The notes under the pieces: generated by a model | What the model was told of the DNA's origin: nothing | Database searches by the model: none | What the model saw: the letters and a program-made list of their open reading frames with translations, nothing else | Assembly (NCBI GenBank): GCA_036005805.1 | Contig: DASYQE010000048.1 | Span: 1 to 49,262 of the forward strand | Reading direction: 5' to 3' | Origin: DASRAU01 sp036005805 | Lineage (GTDB): Bacteria > Acidobacteriota > Polarisedimenticolia > Gp22-AA2 | Length of the DNA: 49,262 bases | Shown: in pieces, positions 16,752-25,468 of the stretch | Position numbering within the stretch: the first letter of the stretch is position 1 | Layout of the letters: each line of letters opens with the position of its first letter | Translations under genes and position numbers: made by a program

Positions 16752-18278
16752 CTACTTGCCGGCGGGCAGTTCCTTGAGGGCCTGCCTCGCCGCCGCGTGG
16801 GACGGGAGGATCTCGATCGCCTTCTCGTACTGCTTGCGGGCCTTGGCGACGAGGTGGTGGCCTTTGTAGAAATCGCCGAGGGAGACGCAGTGGTTCGGGT
16901 TGAAGGGCTCGAGCTCGACGGCGCGGACGAGGGCGGCCTCGGCGCGGCGCTGCCAGCGGTGATCGGGGTTGCGCGCCAGGGCCTGGCCGAGGAGCGACTG
17001 GATGTTGGCGTCGGAGTCGTTCTGGCTCTGCGCGAACTCGCAGTACCGGATGCAGTTGTAGATGTCCCCCATCTTCCAGTACTCGCGCGCGCGGGTGAAG
17101 TACTGCTCGGCCAGGCGCAGGCGCTCGTCGGATTCCGACTGCTTCTCGGTCTTGGTCATCTCCTTGCGCTTCGCCATGGTGAGCGCGTCGACCGCCGCCC
17201 TCTGATCGGGGGTGGTCTCGGGCCGCTGGCCGCCGCTCAGGGGGCGCGAGCGGAGATCGAGGAACGCCTCGAGCAGCCGTGCCTCGATGATCTGGAACTC
17301 CTCCTTGGCGTCGCTCTGCACGCGGCGCATGAAGCGCCCCGGGTCGTACCGCTCCTTCTTCGCGTTGTAGGCGGCGCGGACGTCGTCCTGCGCCGCTCCG
17401 GGCGCGAGACCGAGGAGCGCCAGCGGGTCGCCGGCGCAGGCCACGCGGTAATAGGCGCGCACCTCCTGCAGCTCGTTCTCCTCGCGGCGGCGCTTCTCCT
17501 CGTCACCGCGCAGCAGGCGGTCGCAGGTGAGCATGCCAGGTCCGAGCGGCGGTGAGAACTCGGCCAGCCCCAGGATGAGCAGGCCGAAGAGGAAGCGCGA
17601 CGCAGTCTCCTCGTCGGCGGGAGGCATCTGCGCCAGCACGTCGCGCGGCCGGGTGTGGCCGTCGATGCGCGAGACGAGGTACCCCTCGATCGGCGTCAGG
17701 CTGAGCTGGTCGAACGGCAGGTACAGGTTCTCCGAGAGCCGCACGGCGCGCTCCTGCCGCAGCACGGACTGGCGCAGCGGCTCGAAGCCGGCCATCGAGC
17801 GCAGCGCCCGGATGATCAGTTCGAACGACACCATGACGTCGGTGGTCGCGGGCCACGCGGGGATCGCCTGCTCGACGAAGCGGTACTCCAGCTCCTCCCA
17901 GCGGAACACGGTCATCATCACCTGCTGGGCGAGATCCCGGAAGGCGCGCAGCAGGTCGGCGTCGATCACCTGTCCGCGCGTCTGCACCGCGAGCGCGGCC
18001 TGCAGGTCGTCGAGACCGCGCAGCGCCTCGGCCTCCATCGGCGGCAGCAGCCCCTTCGCCGCCAGGTAGGCGGGCAGCCGCTCGTCCTCGAGCGACGACG
18101 TGGCCACCAGGATCATGCCGCGATCGAGATAGAGGCGCTTCTCGGCGCCGCTGCGCACGATGCTGAGGATGCCGGTGCGCTCCTCGAGGTAGAGGTCGCG
18201 GATGATCTCCGCCAGCTGCGGCGGCGCGCAGAAGCCGTGACGCTCGCTGGAGTTGACGGCCGCGGCCGTGGAGCTCAT
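16752..18278 (-). CDS. PATAN (DUF4388) / J-like / TPR protein
   Basis: The 508-residue cytosolic protein starts with a PATAN/DUF4388-type domain: PPQLAEIIRDLYLEERTGIL, then KRLYLDRGMILVATSS and LPAYLAAKGLL. A second helical region (residues 170-260) includes LTPIEGYLVSRIDGHTRPRD. Around residues 287-345 is a J-like segment (DPLALLGLAPGAAQDDVRAA, YNAKKERYDPGRF) in which the HPD triad needed to stimulate Hsp70 is replaced by DPG. The C-terminus (390-508) holds TPR-like helices. PATAN proteins are known in social-motility and signalling systems of deltaproteobacteria and cyanobacteria. It is the last gene of a four-gene sensory operon, 4 nt after the receiver-kinase gene, so it is a candidate output or scaffold protein. 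Confidence 0.75.
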   Translation of the reverse strand: MSSTAAAVNSSERHGFCAPPQLAEIIRDLYLEERTGILSIVRSGAEKRLYLDRGMILVATSSLEDERLPAYLAAKGLLPPMEAEALRGLDDLQAALAVQTRGQVIDADLLRAFRDLAQQVMMTVFRWEELEYRFVEQAIPAWPATTDVMVSFELIIRALRSMAGFEPLRQSVLRQERAVRLSENLYLPFDQLSLTPIEGYLVSRIDGHTRPRDVLAQMPPADEETASRFLFGLLILGLAEFSPPLGPGMLTCDRLLRGDEEKRRREENELQEVRAYYRVACAGDPLALLGLAPGAAQDDVRAAYNAKKERYDPGRFMRRVQSDAKEEFQIIEARLLEAFLDLRSRPLSGGQRPETTPDQRAAVDALTMAKRKEMTKTEKQSESDERLRLAEQYFTRAREYWKMGDIYNCIRYCEFAQSQNDSDANIQSLLGQALARNPDHRWQRRAEAALVRAVELEPFNPNHCVSLGDFYKGHHLVAKARKQYEKAIEILPSHAAARQALKELPAGK

Positions 18279-18282
18279 CGCG

Positions 18283-19449
18283 TCAGGCCGCCTTCACGGT
18301 CGCCGCGGCCCGGTGCCGGGGCAGGTGGAAGGTCACCGTCGTCCCCTCGCCGGGCCGGCTCTCGACGCCGATCCGTCCGCCGTGGCACTCGACCGCGAGG
18401 CGGCAGAAGGTGAGCCCGAGACCGGAGTCGTACGACTGCCGGCGGCGGTCCTCCGACTCGCCGGCGACGAACTTCTCGAAGATGTACGGCAGCAGATCGG
18501 CGGGGATCCCCTCGCCGGTGTCCTGGACGCGCACCGCGATCGACTCTTCCGACTCGCGCGCCGAGACGGTCACACGGCCGCCCGAAGGAGTGTGCTTGAA
18601 GGCGTTGCTCAGGAGGTTCGCCAGGATGCGGGACAGGAGCCCGCGATCGGCATCCACGGGAGGGAGGTCTTCGGGCACGTCGCAATCGAGCCGGATGCCG
18701 TCGCGCGCCGTCAGGCTCATGAGGTCGTCGACCTGCTCCGCCGCAACCTCCTGGATCGGCACCGCCTCGCGCCGCAGGGGCATCTTCTGCTCCTCGAGCT
18801 TGGCGACTTCGAGGATGTTCTGGATCATCCGGGCCATCTGCCGGGCGCTCTCGAGGCTGCGCAGCAGGAGCTCCTCCTGCCGGCCCGGCGGCATCTGCCC
18901 GCGCTGCATCTGCATGAGCTGGATGTTCCCCATGATGCCGGCGAGCGGGTTCTTGAGGTCGTGCACGACCATCTGCGACATCGACTCCTTGAACCGCTGG
19001 ATGGTCAGCAGCTCCCGGTTCTTCGCCTCGAGCTCGAGCTTGCGCGCCTCGATTTCGTCCTGGAGGCCCTTGACCCGCAGCAGCGCCTTCACCTTGGCCA
19101 AAAGCTCCGAGCGGTTGATCGGCTTGGTCAGGAAATCGTCGGCGCCGAGCTCCAGCCCCTTGACCTTGTCCTCCATCGCGTGGAGGGCGGTCACCATCAG
19201 GATCGGCAGGAGGCGCGTCGCGTGGCGCGCCCGCAGCATCCCGCACAGCTCGAAGCCGGAGAGGTCGGGCATCATGACGTCCAGCACCACCAGATCGGGG
19301 CTGTCGCTGTCGACGCGGCGCAGGGCCTCCTGCCCGTCGTAGGCGTGCAGGATGCGGTAGCCGTTCGGCTTGAGCATCGACTCGACGAGGCGCACGTTGC
19401 GCTCGTCGTCGTCCACCACCAGGATGGTCGGTTCGTGCCCCGGGGTCAT
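18283..19449 (-). CDS. Receiver-histidine kinase hybrid (REC-HisKA-HATPase)
   Basis: The 388-residue soluble protein has an N-terminal receiver (residues 8-125: ILVVDDDERN, the phospho-acceptor Asp in LVVLDVMMPDLSGFE, MVTALH, and the Lys in FLTKPINRSE, all intact). A coiled-coil linker (EIEARKLELEAKNRELLT) leads to HisKA with the phospho-His in VVHDLKNPLAGIMGN and to a HATPase with LLSNAFKHTPSGG, DTGEGIPADLL and GLGLTF. No membrane segment is present, so it probably receives phosphate from a partner, such as the membrane kinase encoded 10 nt upstream, and relays it onward. Confidence 0.93.
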   Translation of the reverse strand: MTPGHEPTILVVDDDERNVRLVESMLKPNGYRILHAYDGQEALRRVDSDSPDLVVLDVMMPDLSGFELCGMLRARHATRLLPILMVTALHAMEDKVKGLELGADDFLTKPINRSELLAKVKALLRVKGLQDEIEARKLELEAKNRELLTIQRFKESMSQMVVHDLKNPLAGIMGNIQLMQMQRGQMPPGRQEELLLRSLESARQMARMIQNILEVAKLEEQKMPLRREAVPIQEVAAEQVDDLMSLTARDGIRLDCDVPEDLPPVDADRGLLSRILANLLSNAFKHTPSGGRVTVSARESEESIAVRVQDTGEGIPADLLPYIFEKFVAGESEDRRRQSYDSGLGLTFCRLAVECHGGRIGVESRPGEGTTVTFHLPRHRAAATVKAA

Positions 19450-19459
19450 GCGGGCCTCG

Positions 19460-21427
19460 TCACGCGGTCCGCTCCGCAGGGCCGGCCTGCGGATCGACGA
19501 GACGCGCCATGAGATCCAGGAGCGCTTCCGGCTCCAGCGGCCTGTTCAAGACGTCCGCGCATCCTGCCTCCCGCGCCCGCGCGCGCTCATCCGGTCCGGC
19601 GCTCGAAGCGAGTGCGACGATCGGCACGCCGCGGATCTCGGGACGCGCGCACAGGGCGCGCACCGCTTCGAGTCCGTCGGCGCCGGGCGGCCGGACGTCG
19701 GTCAATATGAGACGGGGGCGCAGGAACTTCAAGGCATCGAGGGCCTCGGCGGTGCTGCGGCACGCGACCACCCGATGCCCGCGGCCGTGGAGTGCGGCCC
19801 GGAGCCCCTTGAGACTCGTGGGCGGGTCCTCGATCACCAAAACGAGATCGCCCGCTGCGGGCCTCGGCTCGCCGTCGGCGGCGCCTTCCGCCGCCTCCGG
19901 TCCCGGAGTGGGCTCGACTTCCGAGGCCAGCAGCCCCGGGATCTCCACGAGGAAACGGCTGCCGCGATCGGGCTCGCTCTCCAGGCGCAGGGTGCCGCCG
20001 TGCAGCTCGACGAAGCGGCGCACCAGGGTCAGGCCCAGTCCGGTGCCCTGGTACTGGCGCGCCAGCGACCCGTCCACCTGGGTGAAGGCCTCGAAGATCC
20101 GTTCCTGGTCCTCGGGCCGGATGCCGATCCCGGTGTCCTCGACGACGAAGAGGGCCGCCTCCCCCGCCCGCCGCACGGTGAGCGTGACCCGGCCGGCCGC
20201 CGGCGTGAACTTCACCGCGTTGCTCAGGAGGTTGGAGAGGATCTGCTTCACCTTGCTGCGGTCGGCGTCGAGCCGGTCGTCCGGGTGATCCACCTGCGCC
20301 TGGAGCGCCAGCCCCTTGCGCGCCGCCTCGATCTTCAACAGCGCCAGCGCCTCGTCGGCCACGGGACCGATCTCGAACACCTCGCGCGCCAGCCGCATCT
20401 TGCCCGCCTCGATCTTCGACAGATCGAGGATGTCGTTGATGAGCCCGAGCAGGTGGCGCCCGCTGGCGTGGATGTCGGAGGTGTAGCCGCGCTGGTCGTC
20501 GTTGAGCGTCCCGAAGCCCGGATCGAGCAGGAGCTCCGAGAACCCGATGATGGCGTTGAGGGGCGTGCGCAGCTCGTGCGACATGTTCGCCAGGAACTCG
20601 CTCTTGAGCGAGTTGGCGCGCGCCAGCTCCTGGTTGCTGTCCTGCATCTTCCGGTTGAGGACCTCGAGCTCGGAGGTGCGCTCGCGCACCTTGCGCTCCA
20701 GGTCCGCGTTCATCTGCTCGATGTCCTTCAGGTGCTGGCGGCGCTCCTCCAGCTTCTCGAGGTACAGCTTGTACGAGTAGTAGATGAGGACGCAGAACGG
20801 CAGCGACAGGAGAAACGACCCGATGCCGAAGCGGTCCAGGAAATACGCCATCCCGAGCGCCACCGAGCCGCCGGCGAGGAACGATGGCGCCGACCACAGG
20901 AAGTTGTCCTGCCAGACCTTCAGGAGGTTGAGCCGGTTGGCGAGCGCCACGACGCCCGAGATGCTGTAGGTGTTGGCGAGGTAGAAGACGAGGGTCGCGA
21001 GCATCAGCGCGACGATCCCGTCCCCCGCCGCGATCACGCCCGGCCGCCCACCGAACGCCTGGTAGGTCTCGCCCGTCAGCCACGTCGTGATGACGAAGGA
21101 GGAGATGTTGAAGAGAGTGCGGTACCAGGCCATCCGCGGCTGCCGCAGGAGACACAGGCTGCCGATGCAAATCATCGAAACGACGACGGCCTCGGGCTCG
21201 CCGATCAGGATGAGGGTCGCGAGGATGAACGGGTGGGAGATCGACATCTCCACCCGCAGGCCGAGGTGGACGGCGTGCGGCGCCACCAGCGCCCCGAGGA
21301 CCGCCAGGGCGACGGTGGTGGTCGTGATGACGAGCGGATGTCCGGGGAGGACTCCGGCCAGCACCAGGCCGGCCGCCAGCACCGTGGCCGCGATATAAAG
21401 GACGACGCCCCGATCGAGTTCCCGCAT
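19460..21427 (-). CDS. Membrane hybrid histidine kinase with degenerate C-terminal receiver
   Basis: The 655-residue protein begins with about six to eight hydrophobic helices (residues 8-220, for example VVLYIAATVLAAGLVLAGVL and FLLSLPFCVLIYYSYKLYL), with no large periplasmic sensor. A coiled coil (ERKVRERTSELEVLNRKMQD) connects to HisKA (MSHELRTPLNAIIGFSELL) and HATPase (LLSNAVKFTPAAGR, DTGIGIRPED, GTGLGLTLV). The C-terminal receiver keeps the acceptor Asp (LILTDVRPPG), but the conserved Lys-Pro is Arg-Pro (LNRPLEPE) and Thr/Ser is altered, so phosphotransfer through it may be weak. The ATG at 21427 was chosen because residues upstream of it are low-complexity and polar. Second gene of the sensory operon. 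Confidence 0.9.
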   Translation of the reverse strand: MRELDRGVVLYIAATVLAAGLVLAGVLPGHPLVITTTTVALAVLGALVAPHAVHLGLRVEMSISHPFILATLILIGEPEAVVVSMICIGSLCLLRQPRMAWYRTLFNISSFVITTWLTGETYQAFGGRPGVIAAGDGIVALMLATLVFYLANTYSISGVVALANRLNLLKVWQDNFLWSAPSFLAGGSVALGMAYFLDRFGIGSFLLSLPFCVLIYYSYKLYLEKLEERRQHLKDIEQMNADLERKVRERTSELEVLNRKMQDSNQELARANSLKSEFLANMSHELRTPLNAIIGFSELLLDPGFGTLNDDQRGYTSDIHASGRHLLGLINDILDLSKIEAGKMRLAREVFEIGPVADEALALLKIEAARKGLALQAQVDHPDDRLDADRSKVKQILSNLLSNAVKFTPAAGRVTLTVRRAGEAALFVVEDTGIGIRPEDQERIFEAFTQVDGSLARQYQGTGLGLTLVRRFVELHGGTLRLESEPDRGSRFLVEIPGLLASEVEPTPGPEAAEGAADGEPRPAAGDLVLVIEDPPTSLKGLRAALHGRGHRVVACRSTAEALDALKFLRPRLILTDVRPPGADGLEAVRALCARPEIRGVPIVALASSAGPDERARAREAGCADVLNRPLEPEALLDLMARLVDPQAGPAERTA

Positions 21428-21474
21428 GGTGCCCGCCGGCTTCCCGGGCCTGCCGCCCGGGAGCCCCGGCCGCG

Positions 21475-22875
21475 TCAGTTCAGCGCCGGTCCGCGGCCGA
21501 TGACGTGCTTCTTGAGCTTGCTGTAGAGGCTGCTGCGATTGATCCCGAGGACCGAGGCGGCGAGCTTCTTGTTCCAGTTGCACTCCGCCAGGGTCTTGAG
21601 GATGTACAGCCGCTCGTGCTCGAGGAGCGACAGGCGGGAATCGACCGTCGGGCCGCTGCCGTCACGGAGGGTGGCCGGCAGGTCGGAGGCCTCGATGCGA
21701 TCGCCTTTCGCCAGCACGATGGTGCGCTCGATGACGTTCTCCAGCTCGCGGACGTTCCCGGGCCAGCCGTGCCGCCCGAGGATCTCCAGCGCCTCGTCGG
21801 AGAAGCCGCGCATCGGCTTGCCGATCTTGCGGGCGAAGCGGTCGAGGAACTCCGCGCCGAGAATCGGCACGTCCTCGGGCCGCTCCCGCAGCGGCGGGAT
21901 GTGCAGCGGGATGACGTTCAGCCGGTAGAAGAGGTCGTGCCGGAACGAGCCCCGCTCCATCCCCTCCTTGAGGTTCTTGTGGGTCGCGGCGATGACGCGC
22001 GCGTCCACGTGCAGCGTCTCCTCGCCGCCGACCCGCTCGAAGCGGCGCTCCTGCAGGAAGCGCAGCAGCATGAGCTGGGTCGAGGGCGTGAGGTCGCCGA
22101 TCTCGTCGAGGAACACGGTGCCGCCGTCGGCGAGCTCGAAGCGGCCCTTCTTCTGCTTCAGCGCCCCGGTGAACGCCCCCTTCTCGTGGCCGAAGAGCTC
22201 CGAGTGCAGCACCCCCTCGGAGTAGACGGCGCAGTTCGCCTCGACGAACGCCCCGGCGGCGCGGTGCGAGTTGTAGTGGAGGATGCGCGCCACCAGCCCC
22301 TTGCCGGTGCCGCTCTCGCCCATGATGAGGACGGTCGAGTCGGTGGCGCAGACCTCCTTCAGGAGCGCGAGGATCTGGGCCATCTTGGCGCTGCGGCCGA
22401 GGATGGCCGAGAAGGCGTGCTCCCCCTGCAGCGATCGGCGCAGCTCGGCGTTGCGCGCGCGCTCGGCGCTCAGGTCCTCCGCGGTGCGGCGGCGCTCGAC
22501 GCCGAGCTCCTTGATGCGGGCCGCGCGCTCCGCGAAGCGGAGGATCTCTTCGGGCGGGCACGGCTTGCGCAGCACCTCCCAGACGCCGCGGCGCATGGCG
22601 TTGATCACCAGGTCCACGTCGAGCGCGCCGCCGAGCACGGCGACCGGCAGCTCGGGGCAGGCTCCCTTGAGCTCCTCGACGAAGCCGAGCCGGGCCCCGG
22701 GGCGGTCGAGATCGACGAGGGCCGCGTCGCAGGCGCGTGCGCGGCCGCGCTCGAGCGCCGCCGCTTCGTCGGCGACCATGGTCACGCGGTGTCCGGCGGA
22801 CGCGAGCGCCTCCTCGAGGCCGCGGCCGAAGGCCGGGTCGTTGTGCAGCGCCAGGATGTGAGCCTTGCGAGTCAT
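21475..22875 (-). CDS. Sigma-54-dependent response regulator (NtrC family)
   Basis: The 466-residue activator has a receiver domain (residues 5-115), an AAA+ core with GESGTGKGLVARILHYNS (Walker A), the sigma-54 contact loop EKGAFTGALKQKKGRFELA (GAFTGA intact), GGTVFLDEIGDL (Walker B) and RHDLFYRLNVIPLHIPPLRE, then a Fis-type helix-turn-helix (CNWNKKLAASVLGINRSSLY). The receiver is atypical: the acidic pair reads LHND, the acceptor Asp is in AALVDLDRPG, the Thr/Ser position is Gly (VAVLGGAL), while the Lys (VLRKPCPPE) remains. GGGGGT precedes the ATG at 22875; an ATG at 22890 is possible. It leads the operon, so it probably acts on sigma-54 promoters elsewhere or on its own. Confidence 0.93.
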   Translation of the reverse strand: MTRKAHILALHNDPAFGRGLEEALASAGHRVTMVADEAAALERGRARACDAALVDLDRPGARLGFVEELKGACPELPVAVLGGALDVDLVINAMRRGVWEVLRKPCPPEEILRFAERAARIKELGVERRRTAEDLSAERARNAELRRSLQGEHAFSAILGRSAKMAQILALLKEVCATDSTVLIMGESGTGKGLVARILHYNSHRAAGAFVEANCAVYSEGVLHSELFGHEKGAFTGALKQKKGRFELADGGTVFLDEIGDLTPSTQLMLLRFLQERRFERVGGEETLHVDARVIAATHKNLKEGMERGSFRHDLFYRLNVIPLHIPPLRERPEDVPILGAEFLDRFARKIGKPMRGFSDEALEILGRHGWPGNVRELENVIERTIVLAKGDRIEASDLPATLRDGSGPTVDSRLSLLEHERLYILKTLAECNWNKKLAASVLGINRSSLYSKLKKHVIGRGPALN

Positions 22876-22978
22876 CGGCACCCCCGTCATCGTTCCAGCC
22901 GCGCCGGCGGCGTGTCCAGAAGATCCTCAAGCCGGTCCGCAAGAAGCGTTCCACGGACCCGCGGCGAGGTGCCGTGTA

Positions 22979-23048
22979 ACCCGCGTCCAGAGCGGGCTTT
23001 GCGCGATCACGTTCGCAGGATCGCGCCGGGTGTCGGGTTTTCCGACAA
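22979..23048. other. Cluster of three inverted repeats between divergent genes
   Basis: Three stem-forming elements follow one another: CCCGC-N7-GCGGG (about 22980-22996), a perfect 8-bp GCGCGATC-N10-GATCGCGC (23001-23026) and TGTCGG-GTTTT-CCGACA (about 23031-23047). The 290-bp region separates the sigma-54 regulator (-) from the TPR gene (+). The elements may be operators or a structured leader. No coding potential was recognised. Confidence 0.5.
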
Positions 23049-23165
23049 AAACGGGCGGCGGGTGTGACGAGGAGTGTCAGGGGACCGGCGGCTGCCGAGG
23101 CCGGCGACTGCGTGCACGGCGGGGCCATGTGGCGCCGCGCGGCCGCGATGCTAAATTGAACGGTC

Positions 23166-24593
23166 ATGCATCGCGTGCTGCTTCCGGCCGTCCTGTCCCT
23201 GGCGCTCCTCGGCGCCGGGGCAGCCTCGCGCGTTCCGCCCGGCGCCGGGGCGGCGTCGCGCGCACCGCTCGACGCCGGGCTGCAGGCGCTCCATTCGGGC
23301 GACTACCACGGCGCCATCACCGAGTTCCGCCGCGCCGCCGACGCCGATCCGGCCTCCCCCGACCCCGTCTACATGCTGCTGTTCAGCCGCTGGTCGCAGC
23401 GCGCCTTCGAGGAAGGGGAAGATGCCAAGACGGATCCGGTTTTCGACTCCGCCTACGACGAGCTCATGAAGGTGGCGAACGCGCGGCTGGCGAAGACGCC
23501 GAACGACGCCGAAGCGCTGGCGGCGCTCGGTGGCGGGCAGGTGCTGCGCGCCCAGGTGGAGGCGCTGCGGGGAAACTATTTCCGGGCGGGGCGCGAGGCG
23601 CGCCAGGGGAAGAAGGCGCTCGAGAAGGCGCTGGCGATCTCCCCCTCGCTCGAAACCGCCCTGTTTCCGATGGGGGCGCTCAACTACTACGCCGACCGGG
23701 TTCCGCTCATCGTGAAGGGGCTGCGCCCGTTCCTCTTCATTCCGGGGGGCGATGTGCATCTCGGGCTGAAGCAGATCCGCTCGGTGGCCGACGGCAACGG
23801 ACGGTTCCAGACCGAAGCGCGTCTCCTCTTCGGTATCCTGTGCGCCGATCGCTACCAGCAGCGCTACCAGGAGGCGATGGCGCAGTTCGAGCGCGCCGTC
23901 GAGGCCTCACCCGACTCGCCAGTGGTGCGGGCGGCCCTGGCCTCGATCCAGCTCAAGCTCGGGGAGGACCGCGCCGCCGAGTCGAGCTTCCAGGACGGCC
24001 TGCAGCGCGCGGGCGGGGACGGCCCGGAGCGCGGGCGCATGCGCCGGTGGCTCTGGCTCGGCACTGCGGAGGCGCGCCTGATGGGCTGGCGCCTGGCGGA
24101 GGCGGAGGAGGCCTTCCGGAGAGCCGCCGCGGAGCCGGTCGAGAACACCGGGAGCCTCGAACGCGCGCGCCGCCGGCTGGACGAGGAGATGCGGCTCAAG
24201 CGGGAGGCCCTCTCAGGTTTCGAGGGGACCGGCGCGCCGACGCGCGAGCAGGCGGAGGAGGCGACGCGCGCCGTGCCCCGCTCGGCCGCCGCCTGGATGC
24301 TGCTCGGATCGCGGCGGCTGGACACCGGGGACGCGACGGGCGCGCGGCAGGCGCTCGACAAGGCGACCTCGCTCATGGGGGCGGATGCGCCGCCCTGGCT
24401 GGAGGGCGGCGTGGCGCTCCTGCACGGCGACGCCGAGGCGGGGATCGGGCGCACCAAGCAGGCGCGCTCCGACTGGGAGCGCGCCGCCGGCATCAAGCGG
24501 TTCCGCAACGCCGAGCGAGCGCGGATGAGACTTCAGGATCCGGGAGAGGGGTCGGAGGTCTGCGTGCCCCAGGAGCCTCGGACAGGCTCCTAG
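23166..24593 (+). CDS. Secreted or periplasmic TPR-repeat protein
   Basis: The 475-residue protein begins with a signal peptide (MHRVLLPAVLSLALLGAGAA). Helical repeats follow: DAGLQALHSGDYHGAITEF, then FRRAADADPASPDPVYM, GGGQVLRAQVEALRGNYFRA, ALEKALAISPSLETALFPMG, AMAQFERAVEASPDSPVVRA and further degenerate units to the C-terminus. No catalytic motif is present, so it is likely a scaffold or binding protein for an envelope process. It stands alone, and its stop overlaps that of the convergent lytic transglycosylase gene by 4 nt. The precise family was not recognised. Confidence 0.75.
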   Translation: MHRVLLPAVLSLALLGAGAASRVPPGAGAASRAPLDAGLQALHSGDYHGAITEFRRAADADPASPDPVYMLLFSRWSQRAFEEGEDAKTDPVFDSAYDELMKVANARLAKTPNDAEALAALGGGQVLRAQVEALRGNYFRAGREARQGKKALEKALAISPSLETALFPMGALNYYADRVPLIVKGLRPFLFIPGGDVHLGLKQIRSVADGNGRFQTEARLLFGILCADRYQQRYQEAMAQFERAVEASPDSPVVRAALASIQLKLGEDRAAESSFQDGLQRAGGDGPERGRMRRWLWLGTAEARLMGWRLAEAEEAFRRAAAEPVENTGSLERARRRLDEEMRLKREALSGFEGTGAPTREQAEEATRAVPRSAAAWMLLGSRRLDTGDATGARQALDKATSLMGADAPPWLEGGVALLHGDAEAGIGRTKQARSDWERAAGIKRFRNAERARMRLQDPGEGSEVCVPQEPRTGS

Positions 24594-25435
24594 CGGGCGG
24601 CGGCGCGCTGGACGCGCTTCACGTAGTCGATGGTCTCGCGGTAGGGCGGGATGCCGCCGTGCCGCTCCACCGCCTCCTCGCCCGCGTTGTAGGCGGCGAG
24701 CGCGAGCCGGACCTGGCCGCTGTAACGCTCGAGCAGCTCCTTCAGGTAGCGCACGCCCGCATCCACGTTCTGCACCGGGTCGAAGGCATCGGCCACCGAG
24801 AACCGGTTGGCCGTCTTCGGCATGAGCTGCATGAGTCCCATGGCCCCGGCGCGCGACACCGCCTTCGGGTTGTATTTCGATTCCACTTCGATCACCGCGT
24901 GGACCAGCGGCTCGTCCACGCCGTGGCGGCGCGCGATCTTCGACGCCATCTGCATGAGGGCGCGGCGATCGACCTGGCCCCTGGGCAGCAGCTCCTCGGC
25001 CTCGGCCGCGGCCATCGCCGCGTCGGGAGCCGCCGCAGCGGCCGGTGGCTCCACGGCGACGGACGTGCCGGGCGCGGGCGACGGGGGTCCAGGCTCATCC
25101 GCGATCGGCGCTTCGGTCGCGCTCTTCGCCGCAGGCGGCGCGTCGGGCGGCGCGATCTCGGTCGTCAGCGGCTGGCGGCGGATTTCGCGTACCTCGCCGG
25201 CCGGCAGCGCGATCTGGCCGCCGCCCGGAAGCGACAGCTCGACCCGGTCGCCGGTCAGGCGGAACGACGCGACCTCGATGGTGCGGCCGCTCTTGAGCGT
25301 CGCCACGTCGGCCCACGTGGCATCCGAGGCCAGGGGTGCCAGCACGAGGGACGCCAGGGCGAGCGTCGCGCACCTGAGCGCCCGGCGCGACCCGGAGAGA
25401 GGGTCGAGCCGCCGAATCACGAAATGGAAATGCAT
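24590..25435 (-). CDS. Lytic transglycosylase (SLT domain)
   Basis: The 281-residue enzyme is predicted to cleave peptidoglycan in the periplasm. An N-terminal basic stretch and hydrophobic segment (TLALASLVLAPLAS) act as signal. Residues about 40-85 form a small beta domain (TLKSGRTIEVASFRLTGDRV, LPAGEVREIRRQ) and a Pro/Ala-rich linker follows. The SLT domain (residues 165-281) has the catalytic Glu in VIEVESKYNPKAVS, then GAMGLMQLMPKTANRF, DPVQNVDAGVRYLKELL and LALAAYNAGEEAVERH. The ATG at 25435 was preferred to one at 25483 because the latter lies upstream of the -10 box at 25469-25474 and so would not be transcribed from that promoter. Confidence 0.92.
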   Translation of the reverse strand: MHFHFVIRRLDPLSGSRRALRCATLALASLVLAPLASDATWADVATLKSGRTIEVASFRLTGDRVELSLPGGGQIALPAGEVREIRRQPLTTEIAPPDAPPAAKSATEAPIADEPGPPSPAPGTSVAVEPPAAAAAPDAAMAAAEAEELLPRGQVDRRALMQMASKIARRHGVDEPLVHAVIEVESKYNPKAVSRAGAMGLMQLMPKTANRFSVADAFDPVQNVDAGVRYLKELLERYSGQVRLALAAYNAGEEAVERHGGIPPYRETIDYVKRVQRAAAR

Positions 25436-25468
25436 AGGCAAGGGCCGCCCGGGTGGCGGAAGGCCGGA

